Under the pieces are notes generated by a model. That model was not told the origin of the DNA. It saw only the letters and a program-made list of their open reading frames with translations, and searched no databases. The translations under genes and the position numbers were made by a program. From a virus, in the IMG/VR virus record IMGVR_UViG_3300044948_000247, positions 1-22,589 of that record: DNA of 22,589 nucleotides. One strand, 5' to 3'. Numbering within the stretch: the stretch's first letter is position 1; each line of letters starts with the position of its first letter. Of this stretch, positions 1 through 6,179 are shown in pieces.

Positions 1-5
1 AAATT

Positions 6-722
6 ATGGATAAAAACTTTATCAAACGGGCTTTGCACGTTACGTCATTCAATCTGTCTTCATCAGATTTTAAAGACACACGTTTCAAAAAAGAAATTCA
101 GCATATCTTTAATATGCATTTCTTCCCCAAGTTTGATCTAAAGGATACGATTGATTCGATCGATATGAATAAGATCAATAGACTGATTGACAAGCTTCGC
201 AGCGAAGATCCGGTAATGCTGTCGAAGATGCACAACTACAATCTCAAGGGCGTAGGTCCTGGTGAAGTCACTCTTTACTTTCTAGTCAACTCGGCTCATC
301 TCGGTGGTGGGTCGTCCGCCGGCGTTGACGTAATAGCGAGTAACGGAGAATTCGAAGTGAAGGCTGTCGATGTTACTGCCAATGGCTATGCTACAAACTT
401 TAAACTCGGCGGTACATTCAATCTGAGTGATATCGTAAAGGATCTATTAGATCTGAAAAAGAAAGTTGGTGCTAGTGGTGAAGGTGTCAACAAGTCAGCT
501 CTCGATGCCATTCGTAGGAAATATCCTAACGAGCTGAAGCGTATCGAAGAAGACTTTGCACAGCGTGCATATGACAACTACTTCAAGAACCACCAGATCA
601 TCTTTATCAAAAACTCTACTCGAGATATTGGTAAGGTTATGGCCATCAAGAAGGTTAAGAAGAGCGATATCATGCTCGATCGTTTGACGAGCGGTGTGCT
701 CAAACCAAACGTAAAATTATAA
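6..722 (+). CDS. Putative PD-(D/E)XK nuclease-like phage protein
   Basis: The 238-residue protein has no clear named homologue that I recall. Its centre carries a pattern like the PD-(D/E)XK nuclease core: GPGE at 84-87, then a Gly/Ser-rich turn, D108 in GVDV, and E117-V-K119 in FEVKAV. The D...ExK spacing and an upstream Glu fit that fold, in which these residues bind the catalytic metal. The N-terminal 80 residues are helical and charged, and the C-terminus is basic. The ATG at 6 is the first in the window, but the frame is open to the window edge, so the true start may lie upstream and the ribosome site cannot be judged. The gene ends at TAA 720-722, just before a promoter-like motif. The fold is inferred from a motif only; a structural role is equally possible. 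Confidence 0.6.
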   Translation: MDKNFIKRALHVTSFNLSSSDFKDTRFKKEIQHIFNMHFFPKFDLKDTIDSIDMNKINRLIDKLRSEDPVMLSKMHNYNLKGVGPGEVTLYFLVNSAHLGGGSSAGVDVIASNGEFEVKAVDVTANGYATNFKLGGTFNLSDIVKDLLDLKKKVGASGEGVNKSALDAIRRKYPNELKRIEEDFAQRAYDNYFKNHQIIFIKNSTRDIGKVMAIKKVKKSDIMLDRLTSGVLKPNVKL

Positions 723-760
723 AAATAAACATGTACATTTTATCGAAACTATTGTAGAGT
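723..760 (+). promoter_or_regulatory. Promoter-like motif shared with 12652-12688
   Basis: The 43-bp gap before the HAD gene begins with AAATAAACATGTACA (723-737), identical over 15 bases to the motif upstream of the primase gene. AAACT recurs at the same distance in both copies. TGTACA resembles a -35 box (4/6 match to TTGACA), and TAGAGT at 755-760 is a weak -10 after a 17-bp spacer. It is probably an early or middle promoter read by host sigma70-type polymerase; the -10 is poorer here than in the other copy. Confidence 0.45.
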
Positions 761-765
761 AAACT

Positions 766-1371
766 ATGATAAAGAAAAGATTTAAAGAGTTTGTTGGTAC
801 TGGTACCCTCACGATATTCGATATTGATGAGACATTGTTTCACACGTATGCAAAGGTTGCCGTTGTAAAAGACGGCAACCTTGTCAGAATGCTAGACAAC
901 CAAGAGTTCAACACTTACAAACGTAAGAAGGGTGAAACCTACGACTTCGGAGAGTTTGCAAACGCCGAGGTATTTCGTAGGTCATCCAAGCCAATCACTC
1001 GTATGGTTGCAAAAACAAAAGCTATCTTTGCTAACTCGAAAAAGAATCCTCATAGTCGAGTGATTATCTGTACAGCGCGAGCTGACTTCGATAACAAGGA
1101 TATCTTCCTTCAGACGTTCAGAGATCATGGTCTACCTATCGATAATATCCATGTCGAACGAGCTGGTAACTTGAAGATCGACTCTTCGGCTGAAGCCAAG
1201 AAGATCATCTTCCGCAAATATATAAATACTAAGAACTACGTAAAGCTTCGGTTGTTTGATGATGCTCCTAGCAATCTTCAGGCGTTTCTTTCGTTGAAGA
1301 AAGAGTTTCCTGATATTACGTTCGAAGCCTTCTTTGTAAATCCTGATGGATCGGTAAAAACAGTACGATGA
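766..1371 (+). CDS. HAD-superfamily phosphatase
   Basis: This 201-residue protein has the HAD hydrolase signature in order: motif I IFDIDETLF with nucleophile D19 and acid D21, motif II ICTAR with T103, a Lys-rich stretch near 145-146 as candidate motif III, and motif IV LFDDAPSN with D165/D166. HAD enzymes remove phosphate through an aspartyl-phosphate intermediate with Mg2+. The substrate is not evident. The 3'-phosphatase half of T4 polynucleotide kinase is a HAD domain, and this gene precedes a ligase-like gene, so nucleic-acid end repair is one option. Its stop overlaps the next start (ATGA at 1368). It contains an 11-bp perfect hairpin and a late-promoter octamer. Confidence 0.85.
   Translation: MIKKRFKEFVGTGTLTIFDIDETLFHTYAKVAVVKDGNLVRMLDNQEFNTYKRKKGETYDFGEFANAEVFRRSSKPITRMVAKTKAIFANSKKNPHSRVIICTARADFDNKDIFLQTFRDHGLPIDNIHVERAGNLKIDSSAEAKKIIFRKYINTKNYVKLRLFDDAPSNLQAFLSLKKEFPDITFEAFFVNPDGSVKTVR
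853..882 (+). repeat. 11-bp perfect inverted repeat (hairpin) in HAD gene
   Basis: AAGGTTGCCGT (853-863) and ACGGCAACCTT (872-882) are perfect complements around an 8-nt loop, TGTAAAAG. The hairpin begins about 88 nt into the gene. No U-tract follows, so it is not a standard terminator. It could be an mRNA processing or stabilising element, or a scar of quasipalindrome template switching. Confidence 0.8.
1221..1228 (+). promoter_or_regulatory. T4-type late promoter octamer (TATAAATA), intragenic
   Basis: This is an exact 8/8 match to the T4 late promoter element inside the HAD gene. Transcription would start near 1234, about 134 nt upstream of the ligase-like gene. Its intragenic position makes chance possible, but it is correctly oriented to drive 1368-3145 late. 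Confidence 0.45.
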
Positions 1372-2537
1372 CAAGTTTTAGAAATTTCCTTGCAGAAGAG
1401 CTTGACGAAACTAAGCTGAAGCATCTTGAGCATGCCGAAGATCACGTGATTAATGCTGGGCATGAAGGCTTTTCTCATGCCTATCACAATCTCAAAGATG
1501 TGCATGACAGACTGACAGGCAAGAAGAACGATACAAGAATCACCATGAAGTATGATGGTTCTCCTTCTGTGGTATTCGGTCGTCATCCTCAAACTGGTCG
1601 ATTCTTCGTAGCATCGAAGTCTGCCTTCAATAAGAATCCAAAGATCAATTATACTCCAGAAGATATTGAGCGTAACCATGGACATGCTCCTGGCCTCGTG
1701 TCGAAGCTGCGAGCTGCATTACAACATCTGCCAAAGGTGACACCAAAGAAAGGTGTTTTCCAAGGAGATATCATGCATACTTCTGATGATGTGCATGAGT
1801 CTGATGGTCGTGTACACTTTACACCTAACACCATCACTTACTCTGCTCCAAAAAATTCGGCACATGGTAAGGCTGCTCTTAACTCGAAGATTGGTGTAGC
1901 CATTCATACTAAGTATAATGGTAAGAACCTCGAGGATATGCAAGCCGAGCATGGTGCTCAGCTGAATGACTTTGGATTGCACAAAGACGTGCATCTGATT
2001 TCAACGGAACATCATCTCGATAACATTAAGTACACTCCTCAGAATCGCGAAAGCTTTGCAAAGGCTATGACTGCGGCTGCAGCCCATAACAAAAAAGCAA
2101 AGCCTGAAACCTATGAGTCCATCAAAGGTCACGAACTTCCTCTGAAGACTTACATCAATCATACCGTTCGTACTGGTACGAAGCCTAACGTAGAAGGTTT
2201 CATGAACCACTACATGAAGGCACATCAGAAGAAGATTGAAGGTGTGAAGATGGCAGCATCGAAGGCAGCTAAGACTGCTGCGATGGAAGCAGATATCGGT
2301 CACATTCAACGTAATCGTGCTCACTTCGAAAACGTTCTGAACCAGCATAAGCACCTGCAAAAAGCAAAGGATGTGTTGGCTAAGACTCTTTCGAGTAGTG
2401 CCGAGTTTGATCATAGTATCAATGGCAAGAAGTCGAAGCCTGAAGGATTCGTAGTAGTTAGACATAACCGTCCTACTAAGATCGTAGATCGTGCTGAATT
2501 CTCGGCTGCCAATTTCAATAAGGTTAAAGCTCAATGA
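1368..2537 (+). CDS. Ligase-like nucleotidyltransferase with capsid-targeting-like N-terminus
   Basis: This 389-residue protein carries what look like nucleotidyltransferase (DNA/RNA ligase superfamily) motifs in order: motif I K61-YDGS, with Lys as the expected AMP-accepting residue; motif III-like F131-QGD; motif IV-like E359-GFVVV; and motif V-like K371-IVD at the C-terminus. The roughly 225-residue stretch between motifs III and IV is unusually long and rich in His and Lys. It resembles an uncharacterised family of T4-like phages (DUF6267, from memory). Residues 1-10 read M-x-x-F-x-x-F-L-A-E, matching the register of the T4 internal-protein leader, so the protein may enter the prohead. 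The gene overlaps both neighbours by 4 bp, suggesting co-translation with the HAD and NMNAT-like genes. Ligase activity is inferred from motifs alone. Confidence 0.7.
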   Translation: MTSFRNFLAEELDETKLKHLEHAEDHVINAGHEGFSHAYHNLKDVHDRLTGKKNDTRITMKYDGSPSVVFGRHPQTGRFFVASKSAFNKNPKINYTPEDIERNHGHAPGLVSKLRAALQHLPKVTPKKGVFQGDIMHTSDDVHESDGRVHFTPNTITYSAPKNSAHGKAALNSKIGVAIHTKYNGKNLEDMQAEHGAQLNDFGLHKDVHLISTEHHLDNIKYTPQNRESFAKAMTAAAAHNKKAKPETYESIKGHELPLKTYINHTVRTGTKPNVEGFMNHYMKAHQKKIEGVKMAASKAAKTAAMEADIGHIQRNRAHFENVLNQHKHLQKAKDVLAKTLSSSAEFDHSINGKKSKPEGFVVVRHNRPTKIVDRAEFSAANFNKVKAQ

Positions 2538-3145
2538 AATCCATTCATATCACACAAGGACGATTCAATCCTGTGCATGCAGGCCACGAAATGGTCGTCA
2601 AGCATGTGATGGATGCGGCCAAGAAAGAAGGAGCCGATCATAAGATCCTGACAACAGGATCTCATGATGCCAAGAAGAATCCTTTAACACCTGAGCAGAA
2701 GGTGAAGCATCTTTCTCGTGCTGTCAAAGGTTCGCACGTCGAGGCGATGACGAAGGAACATCCGACTCTGCTCCATCAGATGTCAAAGCTGCATAAGGCT
2801 GGTTACACACATGTGACTATGCATGTCGGTTCTGATCGTGTACACGAATTTCATAAGCTTTTGCATCAGTATAATGGCACAGAGAATAAACATGGCCATT
2901 ACAACTTCAAGAGCATCAAAGTAAAGTCTGTCGGTGGCGAACGCAAAGAAGGTGGAGGTGGAATTGAATCTGCTTCTGGTACTGCTATGCGTAAGCACGT
3001 CACCGCTGGAGATAAAGAATCATTCCATAAGATGGCTCCATCTGGTATGAGCAAAGCACATAAAGACGAGTTGTATCACGATGTCCGCAAAGGCATGGGT
3101 GTGAACGAATCATTCATTGTCAGATTTAAAAACTGGATTAGTTGA
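2534..3145 (+). CDS. NMNAT/cytidylyltransferase-like nucleotidylyltransferase
   Basis: This 203-residue protein belongs to the HxGH nucleotidylyltransferase superfamily. QGRFNPVHAGHE at 8-19 is the G-x-F-x-P-x-H-x-G-H phosphate-binding motif, VGSDR lies at 98-102, and SASGTAMR at 146-153 corresponds to the ISxTxIR motif. Family members transfer AMP or CMP to a phosphorylated acceptor such as nicotinamide mononucleotide, with release of pyrophosphate. A run of glycines at 140-143 precedes the second motif. The start overlaps the upstream stop (ATGA). Adjacency to a ligase-like and a HAD gene suggests one pathway, either NAD+ supply or nucleic-acid end chemistry. The acceptor is not known. Confidence 0.82.
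   Translation: MKSIHITQGRFNPVHAGHEMVVKHVMDAAKKEGADHKILTTGSHDAKKNPLTPEQKVKHLSRAVKGSHVEAMTKEHPTLLHQMSKLHKAGYTHVTMHVGSDRVHEFHKLLHQYNGTENKHGHYNFKSIKVKSVGGERKEGGGGIESASGTAMRKHVTAGDKESFHKMAPSGMSKAHKDELYHDVRKGMGVNESFIVRFKNWIS
2637..2668 (+). repeat. Long hairpin (13 bp, one mismatch) in NMNAT-like gene
   Basis: AGATCCTG (2643-2650) pairs with CAGGATCT (2655-2662) around an ACAA tetraloop. After a single A/C mismatch the stem continues with ATCAT (2637-2641) and ATGAT (2664-2668). It begins about 103 nt into the gene. Confidence 0.7.
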
Positions 3146-3153
3146 TCCGTTAA

Positions 3154-3230
3154 AGTTTCCTTGTTATAAATAGATTTGCGGTTAGGCTACGGCAATCCCG
3201 TTTGTTTAACAGATAAGCCCAAGGGAAACT
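3154..3230 (+). promoter_or_regulatory. Inverted repeat that can mask the ribosome site of gene 3234
   Basis: AGTTTCC (3154-3160) is complementary to GGAAACT (3224-3230), and TTG (3161-3163) to CAA (3220-3222). The 3' arm covers the AAGGG ribosome-binding site of the gene at 3234. The late octamer at 3165-3172 would start RNA near 3178, downstream of the 5' arm, so late transcripts could not form the pairing whereas read-through transcripts could. This is the arrangement known for several T4 genes. Confidence 0.5.
3165..3172 (+). promoter_or_regulatory. T4-type late promoter (TATAAATA)
   Basis: This exact octamer lies in the 88-bp gap before the large head gene, which is the best-placed late promoter in the window. 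The expected start is near 3178, leaving a leader of about 56 nt. In T4 such promoters are read by polymerase carrying the late sigma factor gp55. Confidence 0.8.
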
Positions 3231-3233
3231 CTG

Positions 3234-5441
3234 ATGGAAGATAAGAAGAATAAACCGGTCGACACAAAACAGTTAAAAAAGCCAACCGGAACGTCTGTAA
3301 CTGGCAAACCACTTGATGGTATCGAGATCCGTCCTCAGCTCAAAGGTCTCGGCAATCGCCAGCACAACGAGGATACCGTAGTCCTAACTGACACTTTAGC
3401 TGAGAAGAAAGCACTGACACTCGTTCAGCGCCAACGCAGAGCTCGCATCTTGAGAGCCAAAGAACCGAAGATGCAGAGAGCCAAAGAAGTTGCTCAACAC
3501 AAACTCGCCTCAGACGAAAAGCTGAAGGCTCGAGCAATTGTCAAAGCAAGAAATATTGTCAAGATGCGGTTTGCATCTCGTAGAGGTACTCCTTATACTG
3601 AGCTCACCACATCTGAAAAAATTCAAGTAGATAAGGTAGTCGATAAGAAGGTCAAGCTGATCAGAAGATTAGCTGCTCGCCTTCTACCTGCTCTTCGTAA
3701 AGCAGAAGTCAATCGTCTCGCTTCATTCCAATCGGGATCAAAAATACAACATGCGACTGCTGCCCCAGTCAACGAAGAATTCAATACAATCGTAGAGAGT
3801 CTTGATAATAAGACTTCTATGCAACTCGTCGACATTATCAACGACTCTATCGATGCCCTCAACGAGAATAATAACTCGATGGGTATCACGCTGAAGAGAC
3901 TCCTAAGCGCAGTTCTTCCAGAAGACGTAGCAACGTCAACCCTCATGAAAAAATCCGAAAGAACCGGCATACCGTTCTCGACCCTCAGAGAGGTGTTCGA
4001 GCGCGGTTCTTTTGCGTGGGAAGATGACGGCAGAACAACGCAAGAACAATTCTCTTTCTCAAGAGTGAACAGCTATATTGCCAAGGGCAGAGCTTGGACA
4101 CTCGATGCAGATCTTCGTGAAGAGAAAGAAGTCAACGATAAGCTCGATAATGTTTTCGAGGCATATCATACTGGACTCAGCGCTTCGACTGCCAAGGCAC
4201 GCGAATCTCACTGGAAGAAGATGGAAAAGTATTCTGATCGAGATCCGCGTGCATATCAAGATGCACCTGGTGACAAGGCAGCTCGTAAGAAAGATATGCC
4301 ACAATCTGTACACACAAAGAAATATAAAGCGATGTACGGAGAAGAGATTGAACAGATGGTCAACGAAGCTGCTGACGGTCTTGCTGCCAAGGCAAAGAAG
4401 TCAGGTGTTTCCTTATCCACTCTGAAGAAAGTGTATGCTCGCGGTGTTGCTGCTTGGAACAGCGGCCACCGTCCAGGAACTACACCACAACAGTGGGGCA
4501 TGGCTCGCGTAAACTCTTACATCACAAAGGGCAAAGGCACTTATCACGGTGCTGATAAGGATCTTCGTGAATCTGATATCAATGAAAGCCTATGGGCTAA
4601 CATTCATGCCAAGCGCAAGAGAATTAAAGCTGGATCTGGCGAACGTATGCGTAAGCCTGGATCGAAAGGTGCACCGACTGACGCAGGCTTTAGATCGGCA
4701 TCTGAAGCAGTCGAAACAAATCCATCTGTAAACAAGAAGGATACTTCTGTGCAATCTGTCGCAGTGTCTACTAAACTAGATAGAAAATCACATGAATTTG
4801 TTGATAGAGGCGCTTTTAATAAAGGTGCAGCCAAGCGCCATCAAGAAATTAAAAAGAAAATTATTGACGAGTCGAACAATAAACCATACGTCAAGCCTTT
4901 CACAGAAAAAGGCAGCACTCAGCAACGTGGTTGGAAAGCCTCGAACAAGCATGGCAAGGTAAAGTACTTTGGCATGGACTTCAAAGCCTCGGCACATAAG
5001 CACGCTGGAATTAATGAAGCCGCTGAAAAGCATCCAATTGCGAAAGAATACGACTCACTAAAGAAGCACGATATTAAGACTCTGCATGGTCTTATTAAGC
5101 AACAAAGCAAAGTAGTTGATACTTCTGAATTTAAAACAAAAGATCATGCAATATCGCACTATCTGCGTAACAAGCATGGCCACAAAAAAGTAGATGCTGC
5201 ATTTGGATTTAAAGAAGATACTGCAGCAGATCGTGAAGTTGGTACTAAATCACTCGTCAAGAAGTATCAGAAAGAAACTCCTGGACAGGAAAAAGCAGAT
5301 ATCAACGAAGTGTTTAATACAACTTTCGACGAAGAGAAAGAAACCAAATCAGACTTTCGTATGATAAAGGTTCGCACACCTAAGGGATGGGCTTGGAGAA
5401 AAGTTCGTCGCGAAGTTGATATCGAGAAGGACGCAGAATGA
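3234..5441 (+). CDS. Large modular Lys-rich head protein with two DUF5824-like repeats
   Basis: This 735-residue protein is very basic and low in hydrophobic residues. Residues 55-165 resemble a conserved Arg/Lys-rich helical segment seen in marine T4-like phages. Two copies of a DUF5824-type unit lie at about 238-294 and 387-444, each with a (T/S)L(R/K)xVxxRGxxAW core and xRVNSYIxKG end; the second is the better match. Between them is an STAKAR...PGDKAARKK segment common in phage proteins. Later modules start SLWANIHAKRKRIKAGSGER (452-471) and AAEKHPIAKEYDSLKK (596-611). (I/L)-x-E sequences at 186-188, 294-296, 444-446, 449-451, 544-546, 593-595 and 690-692 often sit right at module edges. 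A prohead core or internal-peptide precursor role is inferred. A late promoter and RBS-masking repeat lie upstream. Confidence 0.7.
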   Translation: MEDKKNKPVDTKQLKKPTGTSVTGKPLDGIEIRPQLKGLGNRQHNEDTVVLTDTLAEKKALTLVQRQRRARILRAKEPKMQRAKEVAQHKLASDEKLKARAIVKARNIVKMRFASRRGTPYTELTTSEKIQVDKVVDKKVKLIRRLAARLLPALRKAEVNRLASFQSGSKIQHATAAPVNEEFNTIVESLDNKTSMQLVDIINDSIDALNENNNSMGITLKRLLSAVLPEDVATSTLMKKSERTGIPFSTLREVFERGSFAWEDDGRTTQEQFSFSRVNSYIAKGRAWTLDADLREEKEVNDKLDNVFEAYHTGLSASTAKARESHWKKMEKYSDRDPRAYQDAPGDKAARKKDMPQSVHTKKYKAMYGEEIEQMVNEAADGLAAKAKKSGVSLSTLKKVYARGVAAWNSGHRPGTTPQQWGMARVNSYITKGKGTYHGADKDLRESDINESLWANIHAKRKRIKAGSGERMRKPGSKGAPTDAGFRSASEAVETNPSVNKKDTSVQSVAVSTKLDRKSHEFVDRGAFNKGAAKRHQEIKKKIIDESNNKPYVKPFTEKGSTQQRGWKASNKHGKVKYFGMDFKASAHKHAGINEAAEKHPIAKEYDSLKKHDIKTLHGLIKQQSKVVDTSEFKTKDHAISHYLRNKHGHKKVDAAFGFKEDTAADREVGTKSLVKKYQKETPGQEKADINEVFNTTFDEEKETKSDFRMIKVRTPKGWAWRKVRREVDIEKDAE

Positions 5442-5731
5442 TCGGATTTAAGGAATTCATCACTGAGCGTGGCGAAGATTCGAAAGGTCACTTCATCGCC
5501 ACTGAGAAGGGTGCAGGTATGACAGCGAAAGGTGTAAAAGCTTATCGTGCCAAGAATCCTGGATCCAACCTTCAGACAGCTGTCACTGGTAAAGTAAAGC
5601 CTGGATCCAAAGATGCAGGTAGACGTAAGTCTTTCTGTGCTCGTATGAGTGGCGTCAAAGGTCCGATGAAAGATGAAAAAGGTAGACCGACTCGCAAGGC
5701 GATGTCGCTTCGTAGATGGAAGTGTAACTAA
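5438..5731 (+). CDS. DUF6321-type basic phage protein with capsid-targeting-like leader
   Basis: This 97-residue protein matches, from memory, the conserved phage family DUF6321: TAVTGKVKPGSKDAGRRKSF, CARMSGVKG, and a KGRPTRKA...RRWKC end. It is strongly basic with two Cys. Residues 1-10 are MIGFKEFITE, aligning with the T4 internal-protein capsid-targeting leader (aromatic at 4, F7, I8, E10), whose E is the cleavage point for the prohead protease. It overlaps the upstream gene by 4 bp and abuts the Dps-like gene as TAATG. Packaging in the head as a DNA-associated internal protein is a reasonable inference; no enzymatic motif is visible. Confidence 0.72.
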   Translation: MIGFKEFITERGEDSKGHFIATEKGAGMTAKGVKAYRAKNPGSNLQTAVTGKVKPGSKDAGRRKSFCARMSGVKGPMKDEKGRPTRKAMSLRRWKCN

Positions 5732-6168
5732 TGGAAGAACTCATTCAGCAGATGAAAGAACTGCTAGCCGATACCTTTGCGTTTCGGTTAAAGACACAGT
5801 ATTACCACTGGAATATTGAAGGTCCTGACTTTGCTCAGTATCATAAGTTTCTTGGAAAACTTTACGAAGAGATTGACAGTGCTGTCGACGAGACTGCTGA
5901 AAAAATTCGCAGTTTAAATGCGTATGCTCCAGGATCTTTTAAAAGATATCTAGTTCTTGCAACTATTCAGTGTGATGATATGATTATTCCGGCTGTAGAA
6001 ATGCTTTCACAAGTAAAGATAGATAATGATACACTTAGAAACAAATTAAAACAAGTAAGAAATACAGCCGAGTCTGCAGGCGAATTCGGTTTAGTGAATT
6101 TTCTAGAAGGTCGTCTAGATGCACATGATAAACATGCCTGGATGTTAAAAGCACTTACAAAAAGATAA
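5731..6168 (+). CDS. Dps-like ferritin (DNA-protection / iron-storage protein)
   Basis: This 145-residue protein has the four-helix pattern of Dps ferritins. HWNI at 26-29 matches the family's HWNV motif. The ferroxidase ligands fall at the exact spacing of E. coli Dps (H51, H63, D78, E82): here H26, H38, D53 and E57 in VDETAEK. Dps dodecamers oxidise Fe(II) with peroxide, store iron and limit hydroxyl-radical damage. The long Lys-rich DNA-binding N-terminus of E. coli Dps is missing, so direct DNA binding is doubtful. It is shorter than E. coli Dps (167 aa). It sits inside the head-gene cluster, overlapping the upstream stop by 1 bp, which raises the question of whether it is packaged. Homology is firm; the phage role is open. 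Confidence 0.9.
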   Translation: MEELIQQMKELLADTFAFRLKTQYYHWNIEGPDFAQYHKFLGKLYEEIDSAVDETAEKIRSLNAYAPGSFKRYLVLATIQCDDMIIPAVEMLSQVKIDNDTLRNKLKQVRNTAESAGEFGLVNFLEGRLDAHDKHAWMLKALTKR

Positions 6169-6179
6169 TAGGAGTTACC

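Noticed and set aside
993-1065. 9-bp inverted repeat AATCACTCG/CGAGTGATT
   Set aside because: With a 55-nt loop, repeats of this length are expected several times by chance.
5934-5947. 14-base palindrome ATCTTTTAAAAGAT in the Dps gene
   Set aside because: A palindrome of this size is expected about once by chance; it is inside coding sequence with no operator context.
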